A stretch of DNA of 64,000 nucleotides from Vitis vinifera (lineage: Eukaryota; Streptophyta; Magnoliopsida; Vitales; Vitaceae), in NCBI RefSeq assembly GCF_030704535.1, contig NC_081812.1, forward strand, positions 22,915,501 to 22,979,500, written 5' to 3'. This document shows, in pieces, positions 1 to 12,209 of the stretch; the first letter of the stretch is position 1, and each line of letters begins with the position of its first letter. The translations under genes were made by a program, and so were the position numbers. Below the pieces are notes generated by a model. It saw only the letters and a list, made by a program, of their open reading frames with translations, was not told the DNA's origin and did not search any database.

Positions 1-79
1 TATATATATTATTATTATGATAAAATTTTCAAGTCAACATAGAAAAAAAAAAGAATGGGATTAGTAAAAACAAACTCAC

Positions 80-2603
80 ATTTGCTCCTTACAAGAAACT
101 AAAAATTTCCTGTAAATGCACATGACAACTTTTGCAGACCGAAAATTCTCACTTCTCAACTCCTTGTAGCACCTTTGCTCAAGAGAATTTGTGATCTGAT
201 TGTCAACGTGAAACTTCCATTAGCATAGAAACAATTAGGAATCAAATAACTCAACACAACAGATCTTTCTCCTTAAATTTGCTAAATCAGTTTGATTTTT
301 AAAATAAGCTTCTATAAATGATTATTCACACAAAGACCAAAAAGAGACATTTCCAATCAATTGAGCACAGCAAGTCACTCTAGTGAAACACATATGACAG
401 AATTGAATAGCTGACCAAGTAGTAGTTTTCATATACTATCTTTAAATTTATTTTCATTATATTTTCTATTTAATCCATAAAACATGTGGCCTATCACAAA
501 CTAGTGAAAAGGAAAAAAGGCTGCTGAAATATTTCCCATGTAATTAAGCAAATTACTACTTTACTGTTAATTAAGAATCTAACATGGTACAAGAGCCGAT
601 CACTATCACTTCTGCATCATGCCACTAGTAGTTGGAAGTTTAGATCTTCTCAACCAGTATACATCAAGTTCTCACTAATAATGCTGCTAATTATATTTGT
701 ATATTGCAGCAGGCAAAGGACTAAACCACTGGTTGCCATGTGTCACCCAATGTAGAAATTCTTTACATCAACAAGATAATTTAATAACTACTACTAACAA
801 ATTTTTCTCCCAACCACAGGTGGATGATCAAACCATGATGGAATTTGCTCCAGCTTTAAGTTTGGCTTAATTTTTTACAAGGAATCCAAATTTGATTTCC
901 AACCATTAATACAGCATCTTAACTACCTTTCAATAGCATCCTGAAGTCCAGTGTGAATAATAAAATTTAGAGCCATGCTGATGGGAAGGATCCAGAGCCA
1001 ACTGACACAAAAGCCGTGCTCAGAAATGGTACTTGATTTACAGTTAAGCATGAAAATTATCTCTCAACCTGTTTTGCTATCTCTTCAACTTCAATGAAAC
1101 ATTACCTTTGGGATACTACTCATTTTTTTTACAACATTTAAAAGAACAATAGATGGATCTACACAATGAAACATTAAGTTTACATTAAAATAACGGCTAT
1201 ATTCCATGGATAAAACAAACCCACAATTTTGAGGCTTTGCAAAATGGTAACAGTACCTTTGGGATACGCAAAGGATTTTTTGCAGCATATTCACACAGTT
1301 TCCCAATCTTCCGATCATTTGGTTCTTCATCCTATCAGGATATAAGGAACAAATCTTGATACAACGTAACAGCAAAAGAATTATAAGGTGCAAAATCATA
1401 ATGTTGAAAACCCTGAGACTAATATTGAACAATAATAATCAAGCTGCAATTGAAGTTTTCGTACTCAATAAACAGTTACTTTAGTTCAGGATTCGGTTAT
1501 GTTATAATTGCTCAAATAAAGCACAACACAGAAGAAGTTCCACAATACCAAGTCACTAATAATTAATAAATGACTCTGGTGCAAGATGACAAAACTTGGT
1601 TTGGAGTAAAATAATGTTAACATTTGGAATAATGAAAAAATTTATTGATGATATAAACCTGGGACACAGAAAGTTCTAACTAAATATGTTAATTATGTTA
1701 TGTAACAATTTAGAACTTCATATATAAACCATTCCCCTTTCTAGAGAAGCATAAAAAAATAAACATCATATCCTAAAGAGAATATAAATTCTTAAAAATT
1801 ATGACTGAAAATAAAATAATCTTTATATCACAATCTCTAATCTAATAAATCTTGAAAGGTTTTTTATTCTCCTTACGATTTAAATTTTAAGCTAAGGAAG
1901 TTCTGTCTTTCTCATTTTAATCTATGATTAAGAAACAATCTCAAAATTCCTGAATCAAACCTAATCAGTGTCATTAAAAAAAAAAACAAGCAAAAATTTT
2001 ACAGCACTACCAAGATCAGATGAGTTTGCATACTATTTTAATCTTTGATTATGACGATAATAAGGATGATGGTATGGAACAAATTCTCAAAAGGAAAGTG
2101 TATGCATACATAAGGACAATATGAAGAAATTAAAGTTGATGGATGGAAAAATGAAAGATTCATGACCCTAAAAACAGACATGAACTCCCCTATGTAGAGC
2201 ATAGCAAAAACAAGTGAACTGCAAATTATTAAATTATGAATTATTAAAATATTAACTTCTTTCCTAGGTAAACTAGAAGAGAAGCTATGAGAATAAACAA
2301 GAAAATTTTTAGGGGTCACCTATCTACTGCTAGTTCTTGCGCATTTTTCCATACCCATATCATTTTGAAGAAAATGGAAATATCTAAATGCAATCAACTG
2401 TTAGGGATTACCACCAATGCATTACTAAATTCTGTCAATCAATCAATAGGTAGAGTATGCTCAAAAGGTAAGTAGTCCTCTGTGAGTACTGAAATAGATC
2501 TCAGACACAGATGCTTGCCACTGGATTTTCTCTCTTTGAGTGAGAAGCAAAGTGTAGTCAATAGAAAAATAAATTTTAAAAGAGAAAATGAAAGAAAGGG
2601 GAA

Positions 2604-2637
<34 letters not shown>

Positions 2638-3409
2638 AGAACGGTCCAATCTAATTCTTAGTTTCGAGAACAAAGAGTGAGAAACAAATATAAAACCTAC
2701 ATGTTTCAACAATAGGAAACAAAATTTTCTGAAAAAAAAAAAAAAACAACAGCAATCATTTCACATTCAAGACTGCAAAATTGCATCTAACAAAACTCAT
2801 CAACTGACTCTCATTAAAAAACTTGAACAAGAATTTTGCTGAAAGATTGAAGCAGAAAAGAGAAAACCAGTGAGAGGGCTAAGTTAAGACCCTACTCTTT
2901 CTAGTGCAAAGTTTAGGGCTTTTTACCCGGAAGTTGCATTGGAAAGCTAAACCTTATATTGAAATGGAAAAAGACTTGAAGATGAACAAAGTTCCAGTAC
3001 AGGGTAAGGTATTCAACAGTTCTTAACAGAGGTTTGCAAAGAAAATCTATGACCTAATTCCAAATTTCCGATGCTTGGATTATGATAAAATTCAAATGGG
3101 TGAGTTAAGTTTCAAATACACAATTATTGGATGTTGCAAATCAAAATTAGTCAACATCCAAGGAGCACCTACTTAAACAATACAATAAATTTCATATCAA
3201 CAAATATTAGAACAAATAAATAACACCTAAAGTAACAAATAATCCATAAAAAAAAAATGAACCTGTGCCCGAGGAAAAATATCTGATATGAGCTTCTTAT
3301 ACCGCTTCAGAGGCTGCCGAGACCTTGGCCGCATAGCAGGGCATAAGAAACAAAGATTACCACATGCCGGCAACACTTTCCGAGAAATCACACCCGAAAC
3401 AACGCTCAT
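80..3409 (-). CDS. EFR3-like plasma-membrane scaffold protein, first three coding exons (gene runs off left edge)
   Basis: Three exons join in frame: 3263-3409 (49 codons), 1257-1331 (25 codons) and 80-195 (38 codons plus 2 nt). Donors are GT (GTTCAT, GTACTG, GTGAGT) and acceptors are AG. The protein starts MSVVSGVISRKVLPACGNLC and carries the Cys-rich start (C16, C20, C23) and the SRQPLKRYKKLISDIFP block of plant EFR3 proteins, then NDRKIGKLCEYAAKNPLRIPK and LEQRCYKELRSENF. EFR3 family members are ARM/HEAT-repeat proteins. In yeast and animals they anchor PI4-kinase at the plasma membrane, using N-terminal cysteines that can be palmitoylated; plant relatives include rice SRL2. Only about 112 residues are visible, with the bulk of the repeats outside the window. 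The long first intron holds a GAA microsatellite. A non-coding leader exon probably ends near 3888 (CAG then GTAATT on the minus strand). Confidence 0.85.
2605..2640. repeat. (GAA)n microsatellite in EFR3-like intron 1
   Basis: A run of GAAGAAGAGGAAGAAG type. It gives a spurious poly-serine reading frame on the minus strand and lies inside the first coding intron of the EFR3-like gene. Confidence 0.9.
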
Positions 3410-3949
3410 CGTGGAATTCCAAACTTAAACGATCAAGGAAAACTCAAATGCCTTCAAAATTATGCTTTCTTTCCCTTCTTTGCCAATCCAAATCTCAATT
3501 CAGCACCTAGAAGGGAAAGAAAAGCTAAAGAACAATTGGGTGCTCCCTGATTCGGCAGACCAGCCTGCAACTAACAATCTGAGGTTGCAAAACCTGCAAA
3601 GCAAAGCAACACGAATCAAAACTAAGAGGAAGGGATTACAAAAAAATTTAAAAATTGAATTAAAATTGAGAACTACAATGAAAATCAAAACAACGCGGAA
3701 TCAAAATGAAGGAAAAGGAGTTACAATAAATGCAAAATTGAATAACAATAAGAGAATCATTATGAAAACCAAAGTCCAAATCAACGTAATCAACAAATCA
3801 AAATCAAGCAACGGGTTGTAATAAATGAAAAATTGAATCAAAATTTAAGAATTATGATGAAGATTACGATGAATTTTGATAAAATTACCTGCGACTGTTG
3901 CCTGCAAGAGCTGGAAACCCTTCTAAGCTATGCAAGAATGCACCGGATC

Positions 3950-5600
3950 TCCGGCATTCCCACAACGAAATTTATGATCTCTCCCTAATACTCCCCCCTC
4001 ACCCACATTTTGGGTAAATTAAACTCAACTCCCCCAACTTTCTTGATATCACAAACCTCGCCTTCTAAATGTTTATAGAAACTTGGCCTGATTTTCAAGA
4101 ATATTAGCAGATATTTTTTTTATAGTGATTGTGGAATGTAGTGGAATCAAGAGGAGACAGGGGTTTCAATTTTATTTTTGAAATCAACCGTCCAGCGCCT
4201 GCCAGAAGATAGGGACTATTTCAACACCTTGAAAGGTGTCCGTTAGAAAATCTTCCGTGATTTGGAGAGAGAAAGATCGAGGCGTTGAGAGCCGTTTGAT
4301 TTTTGGGTTGGAGGGAAACTATTAAAGTGGCCGTTATTTCCCCCCAAAACGTGCTCTCCTGACTGTTACTATGCCCTAGCTTTTTACCTGATTTTTTTTT
4401 TTCTTTCGGTTAAAGAGAAATTCATCTTTGCCCAAGTCTTTTTATAGGAATGAATTCGGGAAATTGATCATAACCTTAGAATATCCTTCAATCGTAAGGC
4501 CTAATTGGCTCCTTAAAAAACTGGAATTATTTTTATTTCTAAAAATAAAATATGTACATGAATTCTCTAGAAAATTGACGATAACCTTGGAGTATTGTTC
4601 CGTCATATGGCAAAACATAGCGGCCGGCACCCAACCGACTAGACGGACTGAGAAACTAATAGTGAAAATATTTTATATCTTAGAATCATTTTCAACGAAT
4701 ACCATCATGGTGAAAGAAAATCTCCCAATGAGTGACTTTTCTTCCTGCAAGAAGTAGTGCCGTATAAGTGGAAACACAGCATCTTATATTCATATGATTG
4801 AATGAAGCCACTTTCAGCATTTCCAAAAATAATTCATAACCTATGAACAACACATTCCCCTTTGTAGGTAATTTGATCCAAAAACGTGAGGTTTATCCTA
4901 ATTTTGAGACGAAGAGCCTGTTTAAAAGTAAGAACATTTTTAAAAGCACTTTTCAAGAATCTCTCAAGAATCATGATAATTTTTAAAAGTGACACCTAAT
5001 TTCCTTAAGTTGTTACTAGGAAGGACTTTTATAACTGCCTTTTAAAAGTTTCAACCAAAAAGAAAAGACAACGAAAAGAAAATGTGAAAAAAAAATAAAA
5101 AAATAAATTTAAAATCAATAAATCATTTTTATATGCTATTTTAAGTTCATTTCAAATATTTTAACTTTTTCTTAAATAATTTGTAATATATAAGTTTATA
5201 AATAATTTTAATTATATTTAAATTTTTTATATTATAATCAAATACGAGAAAATTATTATTTTTTTGCTTAGTACTTTTTAGGAACCAAACATAATCTAAA
5301 TATTTTTTATCAGTTGTGTATCTTTGATCAGTTGTGTTGAGTTGCATTAAAGTGAATTAACCCTTTGGCATAGCCATGTACAACATTAGGGAAAGTAAAA
5401 GAAACTTGGTACCTTAGAATTATACCAAGTTCAAATTTAGTAATACTGGAATTTCTTTTCCCTTTCTGCATCCTGTCCATGGTCAAAAAGAGGATTTTGA
5501 CGAAGAAAACAAAAACCCAAAAACAATGACCGATTGATTCAAAAATTCATGCACCTGTAGAAACATTGGGTATTGGAGCTTACATTATAGTTCAAAATGC
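3950..5600. other. intergenic spacer between divergently arranged gene ends
   Basis: No gene seen. It holds the presumed promoter of the EFR3-like gene (right of about 3950) and the downstream flank of the zinc-finger gene. Around 5040-5305 the sequence is very AT-rich and ends in AACCAAACATAATC. This looks like the right end of a decayed member of the CATGTTTGG-type MITE family found elsewhere in the window; no clear left terminus was found. Confidence 0.5.
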
Positions 5601-5726
5601 TAAGCTTTTGAATGATCACAAGTTATTTGCATTTTCACGTCCTCGAAACAATGGAAACAACAATCAAAGAGACTACAATGACTTGGCCACGAGTACATTT
5701 TGATGCTTTGACAGGCATACCTTTTG

Positions 5727-8039
5727 CTAAGCTTTTGAAGTACCACCATGGTCCCTCTCCACATGTTCAACAAGAGACACTGGATCACGAAATCCTCTAC
5801 TACATTTTGGGCATACATCAATTGTCACCTTCCTTACAGCAGCTCGGTTGGAATTTTTTTCATGGACCTTCTCCACATGCTCAACCAGAGATGTAACTGA
5901 AGAAAACTTTGCATGACACTGGGGGCACTCCTCCACTTGCCCGACTCTGCTCCCACTGCTGCTGCCGCTGCTCTGTCCCACTCCATCCCTTGTCGTCTGC
6001 CATGCTTGGCTGAATTCGCTAGTCAACTTTGTCATTCCTGCCTCAGCAGAGGCTCGAACATTTGAAGCCACATTGAGAAAGCTTGTAGCCCATTTAGATG
6101 AAGATGTTGGAGCACGGCTGGGTTTTGAGTCTTCCTTTTTACTCCTATTTAAAAGACCTATAAATGGGAATGCAGCCTCGGGCTTCTTGGGTCCAGGGCA
6201 TTTGTGATCAGGTCCAAACCGGTGCTTCAAGCAGTGGTCTATTGTGCAGTCTCGGCACTTAAGTGTATTAGAGAATGTTAGGATCTCCCTGCAGCCAGAG
6301 ACAGGGCATTTTTTCTTTTTTGTGGCTTTCTCATAGTTTGATGGATCACACTCAGTGTTAACATGTGTCTCCCATGTGACGTTTGGATCTTCATCTGGAA
6401 TAAGTCGAACTCCTTTAGCACAGAGTGGGCAGATGACAACAGTGACGTCTTTTCTATCAGCAGTTGGACAGTGATGTTTAATGTAGCTTCGATGCTCCAA
6501 ACAGAATATCTATGAGAAATTTGTACAAACATAATCAGAAAGTTGGCCAGAGGGGAAGAGAACAAGGCCAAAGACTAGTTCAAAAAGGAGTAAAAAGTAG
6601 GAATATGAACCATTGAAACTAGGAAATATTTGAAGTCACACATCAACAGAAGATCGAAGTTTTGGCAAGATAGAAAGTCAATCTTCTGTTCTTTTCCAAA
6701 GTATTAGGCTTCAGAAGATAAAAGGCCCCATTCAAATCATAATTATCAAAAATATATTTCTACAACATATGATCACTTTTAGGACCATTTTTTGCCTTTT
6801 TTATTTTCTTTTTCTTTTTCTTTTTTTCTGCATATAAGGCATGCAAGAAGATGTACAAAAAACACTCTTATAATTGGCATGAAAGATAATCGAAAAGCAA
6901 AAGCAGTGTGTGTACTTTGTGGATATTTGGCTTCTTACATTTCAAATGATGCCACACATCCAGGTTTAGCTTGATGTATCCATTAGTAGCTTGATTATTG
7001 TGATCACTCACAATAATCACATAAAATAACTTCAAGAAAAGGGTGCCACAATCTTATAACAATTGAAAATGTCAATCTCAGACATCAAGTTTGATAACCT
7101 GGCCATGAATTAGCTGATTGAAAGATGGTTATTCCGTCCAAAAACCCTAACTTTAGCCCAAAAGGTAAAGAAAAGCCATTTGAAAATGCCTCCAATTTAA
7201 AAAAAAGTTGTGAATTTAACTAGAGCTAGGGAGTTGGTCTACAGTCTCCTGCATGTGTTTAGACATCCCAACTTGGATCCTGGTTTCAAGAAAACCAAGG
7301 ATTTTCAACATTGGATGATCATGCCTCACTTTATTCATATCTCACCAAAAATAAGCTAAATAAGTGCAGGGCATCACATTATTTACCAGAATCAAAGGTG
7401 GAATTCACTGTTGAAGAAGAGAAGACTGTCGACTATCAAGGATTCCAACCAGGGGTTTTGTCTACCAATCACCGCCACATACAATGAAAACAACAACCCT
7501 CAAAAAAATAACAACCACAGAAAAAAATGTCTAAAGAAAATTGCAACTGCTTCCATTCTACCAATCTAACCAGAAATGTCATTCCAAAAGAACTACAATA
7601 GTAAGGGGAAAAAAAAAATCTGACATGCTATGTCCTCATTTCTTTAAAATTTTTCCCAAATTCAGTTGTACAAAGGTTATTTACAAGTTACAACTATGCT
7701 GTCGGATTATCAGTATGATCAAAGAGATGTATGAATAGAACCCTAAAAACAAGTCACATCAGTTTCAACATCAATAATTCTATCCGGTAAAACTCTCCAA
7801 CCGTGCACGACATGGCACTCAAAATTCACCTTTTTCTATTTTCGTTTGGTTTTCTTAGCAACCAAACAGATCAATTAGGCTCAAAAACTCGAAAATTGAA
7901 AAAGAAAAAATTGAAATATATATAGAAGAAAAAATAGAACCTGGTGGCAGCGATCGCAGGTAAAGGGTAAGAAATCAATTTGCTTGCAATCGTCGACGGT
8001 GCAGTGCTTTCCTAGATCTGGGAATTCAGGCGTGCCCAT
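5727..8039 (-). CDS. zinc-finger AN1 and C2H2 domain stress-associated protein (SAP11/13/16 type)
   Basis: Two exons, 7941-8039 (33 codons) and 5727-6509 (260 codons plus stop), separated by a 1.43-kb phase-0 intron with GT and AG ends, encode 293 aa. The start codon opens MGTPEFPDLGKHC, the conserved start of this subfamily. Two AN1 fingers are seen: residues about 13-47 (CTVDDC ... FTCDRCHQIFCLEH ... HHC) and about 101-137 (CPVSGC ... LKCRDC ... HCLKHR ... HKC). Two C2H2 fingers follow at about 228-249 (CPQCHAKF ... HVEKVH) and 266-287 (CPKCSRGF ... HVERDH). The linker is basic and Ser-rich. SAP proteins are induced by drought, salt and cold, and some AN1 proteins bind ubiquitin; the molecular role of the two-AN1/two-C2H2 group is less settled. 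Every zinc ligand is intact. An ABRE-like G-box lies upstream. Confidence 0.95.
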
Positions 8040-8336
8040 TTCAAGAATTGGATTCCCAGAAATGAAATTTCAAAAACTACGATTGATCCTTTATTTTTTT
8101 TGGTGTTAAAGAATGGAAAGAGGCGGCGAAGTTGGGAATTAGAAATGGGGATTTGGTGTCTGAGACTCTCGACTTCCGCGTATAAAGAAAGAGAAAAACC
8201 GCGGAATCGAAAGCCCAGGGGAGAGTCGTCGGGAGTCTCCTCCGATTCGGTTGTTTTCTGAATGCAGGGAAAAAAATTGAGTCAACAATAAAATTCGATA
8301 TGTTCGGCATGAGAAACTTGCATCCAATGGCCAATG

Positions 8337-8346
8337 GCCACGTGTC
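8337..8346 (-). promoter_or_regulatory. ABRE/G-box (GACACGTGGC) upstream of the SAP gene
   Basis: On the minus strand the sequence reads AGACACGTGGCC, nearly identical to the classic ABA-response core GACACGTGGC. It sits about 300 bp upstream of the SAP start codon. A site II-like TGGGCT (minus strand) occurs at about 8210-8215. ABRE function fits a stress-associated gene but is inferred. Confidence 0.6.
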
Positions 8347-8349
8347 TGG

Positions 8350-9700
8350 GTAGAATACTATTTATCATTGCCGTAAATATAGAAATTAAAATACGAGAAT
8401 GAACCGAGAAAATAGGCTTTTTATTTTAAAAATAATAATTAACACTCTAAAAAAAATATATTTTGGAATTATTTTCATCTTATTCAAAATATGAAAAACA
8501 TGTTCAATATAATATATTTATAAATAATAATTCAAAAAATTTAACTTTCATACTTAAATTTATAAGAAATCTTTTTACCAACACTCTAATACAAAAGCAG
8601 TTTTTTCACGTAAAAAGGATTTCACAATTTTATTTATTTTTTCAATATTTTGAGGATTTAAATATGAAAAATGTTTCTATAAATAGAATTAAACAAATTT
8701 TCACAATATTTTTTATATTTTCAATTTTTTATCATAATACTTAATAAATAAAAATGCATAAAAACACTTCAAATTTGAAATTTCTTCATAAACATATTTT
8801 TAGAATTATTCATATATATAGTTATAAAAACTTGTTTCTAAATTTAGAAAATAATTCCTAAATAAACGCAACTTCAAAACATTTTGATATTGGTAAAAGT
8901 AAAAGTAAAATATTAGTTTTTAGTAAACAAAAAAATGCAGACGCTTACAGTTATTAAAGAAACAATGTCCCTTCATAATACTTGTAGAATAAGAGGCACA
9001 ATATTAACAGCATTCCTTTTCTTTTTATTTCTGAACAAAGATTGCTAACATGGCTGGGCTACATTGAAAATTGCCTGTCAATTGAACCTATGCTAATGCT
9101 AATTAACAAACATGGTTCCTACAAGTTAACCAGCATCAACATGTCTACATTCTACAAGGCCATACCTCCAGGAACCCCTTATTTAGAGATGCTTTAAATC
9201 CATTCCCATTTAAAGGATTCAAGAATAAGTCCAAAACACAAAGGGACTTCACCATAGACAATGGTCTATGAATAAGTCCAACAGGAACCCCATAGTCTAA
9301 CCTTCTTTATTTCTTTTTTACCTAGATTAACTCTCACACCAGCACAATATTGTGGTAAAACCAAGAAACTCAGGCCTGTGATGATCCTATTTTAAGGCTT
9401 GCCAAGTAAATAACATCATATAGCAGCTGCATGAGAAATACATGCCTGCAATTTGGATTTCCTTGGTACCTCACTTTCAATGAGCAACACAATGACCCAA
9501 CATCCTCCCATATATTCATATAGGCAAGGCTTTTATAAAACAAATAACATCATAAAACTGGTTCAGCTTTAAAACTTCAAAAATGCAGTCTAAACATATC
9601 CAGAAACAAGCAACGCAGTACGGAAAACAAAAATGGATGACATTCAAGACCAATTAACCCTATATCATAAGGTCCTACCAAAACATTTTAAATCCTCTTA
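8350..9700. other. AT-rich intergenic spacer
   Basis: No gene seen. 8380-8900 is strongly AT-rich and transposon-like, but I could not define termini. 9000-9708 is probably the 3' untranslated and downstream region of the minus-strand ribosomal protein gene. Confidence 0.4.
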
Positions 9701-9708
9701 ACAGATCC

Positions 9709-11945
9709 TCAAGCCTCAACCCTTTCAACATCATCCTGATAAATCGCCTTGGTGGGCTTTGCCAAAAGATCTGTGTGCTCTTGGAATGGGGATTTTGTGT
9801 ACCGAGTCTCCCTCCAGAAGTCAGGGGTGAGGTACGCATAAGTCTTCAGCAGACAATCAAAGGTAGCCTGCAGAGAAACATATGAATCATAATGTAGATA
9901 CACCCAGCTGAATCTCTCTCGCATAAAACTTACAGAAGTATAATAAGTAATATCCACAAGTTTTTTTAAAAAAAGTTCAGCAATGCAACACGGATAGTAA
10001 ATCTGAAATCCAAAAGCAACGTAGCTCAAACCAACCAGATCAAACTGATTGATGGACAATGACAATGCCAATACAAAATGAAATGATACAAAATTCCTTT
10101 TGGCAGGTTAACAATCAAACTGTTTTTCCACAAAATCAACAACTCCAATTAGCCAAGCAAACAATAGCTCAGACAAGCTAAGCATACCATCAACTTTAGT
10201 AGTATGGCTTCATGGACCACCTTCACTTCAAAATCAAAAAGTTGAATACAAGCCAGAACTTGTATAAAATCATCTATAAATACATTTGGAGCATGAACTT
10301 AGATATACATGGACCTTTTGAACAACATTCTGCATGAGCATATATATGGAAGAATTTCTCACCATAGTGTCCAACAGCTATAATCCACCAATGAAACAAC
10401 AAGCTTCCAAGAACATATATAATGTAATTGGAAAAACATACAAATTGAAAATACAAAGAATTTTATGCATAATCCACATAATCACAAACCTTGAAGAACA
10501 TGGCAAAATTACAAAGAATTTTATGCATTGTCCACATAATCACACAAGTACAAATATTCTGAAGTTTCATACTAACCAAAAACAATTGCCAAAAGACCAT
10601 GATGACACAACCTCATTTCCAAACAAGTAACAAAGACTAAAGAACACAGATAACTTGTCCAGGACCCTGAAGCTGACTATAAAGGGGGAGGAGGAGTGGA
10701 GTTGAGAAAGGTTGCATGCTATTACTGTATAGTGTAAATCTGGATCAAAAAGGCATTGATATCCAGATCAATGAAATTAATTTAAAAAAACAACTCAAAA
10801 ACTTTCTAAATCAAATTTAAATAAAAAAAATTGCATGAATTAATTAACCTTAGATTCTTATTACAATCATTTTTGCAAAACCAAAAAACAAACAGAAAGT
10901 ATAGACACCAAGTTATCCAAATTTCAAAACCATTGACAGGAATGATACCCACAAATACTAAACACATTGACTTAATTTGCATGCACATACATTAAGACAC
11001 TAAACAATAACAATCAAGACCCTTTTGAAATTAATACCTGACAATCTACAAGATCTTACATCTATACTTAAAACATATATTAAACATATAAATCCATTCA
11101 GAACCACAAAAACCGCTTTCAGAGTGAATTTAAATATAGAACCCATAGAGAGAAATAAATCAAACATTGACAAAATTTCCATGAGATTAATTCACTCAAA
11201 TAAACTTAAATCTGAAGATAAACGTAGAAACATTTTCGAATCAAATCCAAATCAACAAAGCAGACAAAGAAATAGATCAAACCTTGACGAAATTTCCGAG
11301 GGTTTTGGTTGAACCCCTGGAAGAAGTGAACACGTCCTCGATTCCAGCAAACTGCAAAACCTTCTTTGGAACCCTAGCGGCCACAATACCAGCACCACGA
11401 GGAGCCGGCACCATCCGCACCGTAACCGAACCACACTTCCCGGTAACCTTGCACGGCACAGTATGAGGCTTTCCAATCTTGTTCCCCCAGTACCCTCTCC
11501 TTACCGGAATCACCGACAGCTTGGCCAAAATGATCGCACCACGAATCGCAGTGGCCACCTCTTTGCTGCACTTGACTCCGAGACCCACGTGGCCGTTGCC
11601 ATCGCCGACGACAACAAATGCCTTGAACCGGGTCCTCTGACCAGCCCGAGTCTGCTTCTGAACCGGCATGATCTTCATGACCTCGTCCTTGAGGCTTGGG
11701 CCGACAAGAGTGTCGATGATTTGGTGCTCTTTGATTGGAAGAGAGTGGAGGTAGATCTCCTCCACGGTTCGGATCTTACCGTCCTTCACCAGGCGACCGA
11801 GTTTGGTAACTGGAACCCACTTTTCCTCCTCCTCTCGGCGTCCGGCAGAGCGGCGCCTTCCACCTCTCCCACGATCTCCGCGGCCACCACGGCCGAAACC
11901 ACGTCCAAAACCACCACGTTCACCACCACCACCTCTCTCGGCCAT
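9709..11945 (-). CDS. RPS2: 40S ribosomal protein uS5 (RPS2), cytosolic
   Basis: Exon 1 is 11283-11945 (221 codons) and exon 2 is 9709-9867 (52 codons plus stop); the 1415-bp intron is phase 0 with GT and AG ends. The product is 273 aa. The start at 11945 gives [20 protein letters not shown], the RGG-rich N-terminus of eukaryotic uS5, and upstream in-frame codons lack conservation. The S5 N-terminal RNA-binding fold ([17 protein letters not shown]) and the S5 C-terminal domain ([15 protein letters not shown], then YLTPDFW) are complete. uS5 lies at the mRNA entry side of the 40S subunit and contributes to decoding fidelity. Arginines in its N-terminus are methylated in other eukaryotes. The promoter has the telo-box/site II signature of plant ribosomal protein genes. 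Confidence 0.97.
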
Positions 11946-12007
11946 GATTGCAGGAATCGAGAGATATGAGTTGAGAAAGAGAGGAGTGTGAAGCCGAAGA
12001 GAGATAG

Positions 12008-12015
12008 AAACCCTA
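12008..12015. promoter_or_regulatory. telo-box (AAACCCTA) near the RPS2 transcription start
   Basis: AAACCCTA on the plus strand, about 63 bp upstream of the RPS2 start codon and close to where transcription should begin given the TATA box at 12047-12054. Telo-boxes are typical of plant translation-machinery genes. Confidence 0.75.
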
Positions 12016-12046
12016 GGTCTTTGATGGTTGTGGATGATGTACAACA

Positions 12047-12054
12047 TATATATA
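12047..12054 (-). promoter_or_regulatory. TATA box of RPS2
   Basis: TATATATA, about 100 bp upstream of the start codon, between two telo-boxes. Its placement predicts a start site near 12015-12020. Confidence 0.7.
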
Positions 12055-12071
12055 GGTGGATGGGAGAGGGC

Positions 12072-12079
12072 TAGGGTTT
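12072..12079 (-). promoter_or_regulatory. second telo-box of RPS2
   Basis: TAGGGTTT on the plus strand, so AAACCCTA on the transcribed-gene strand, just upstream of the TATA box. Confidence 0.7.
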
Positions 12080-12185
12080 GTGAGAGGTTTTGAGGAGTGT
12101 TTGGTTGCGGGGTGATTATAGTTACGAGCTAGAATGGGATGAAATGGTTCGTGCCGGGAATATAAGTAGCCTTGGATGAAGTACT

Positions 12186-12200
12186 GGCCCAGAAAGCCCA
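12186..12200 (-). promoter_or_regulatory. paired site II elements (TGGGCC and TGGGCT) of RPS2
   Basis: On the minus strand TGGGCT (12195-12200) and TGGGCC (12186-12191) are 3 bp apart, about 250 bp upstream of the start codon. Site II motifs bind TCP factors and, combined with telo-boxes, are the known module driving ribosomal protein genes in dividing plant cells. Confidence 0.75.
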
Positions 12201-12209
12201 GGTCCAATG

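Noticed and set aside
1091-1432. 113-residue minus-strand open frame
   Set aside because: It overlaps the EFR3-like exon 1257-1331 in the wrong frame; the conserved NDRKIGKLCEYAAKNP frame is the real one.
2461-2712. Poly-serine minus-strand frame
   Set aside because: Produced by the GAA microsatellite inside an intron.
3462-3821. 119-residue plus-strand open frame
   Set aside because: Low-complexity Lys/Asn-rich text lying in the leader intron region of the EFR3-like gene; no domain and no promoter context.
10598-10670. Possible C/D snoRNA (ATGATGA ... CTGA) in the RPS2 intron
   Set aside because: It lies on the strand opposite to RPS2, has no terminal stem or C'/D' boxes that I could confirm, and such short motifs occur by chance.
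11463-11969. 168-residue plus-strand frame
   Set aside because: Antisense shadow of RPS2 exon 1, caused by its GC-rich codon usage.
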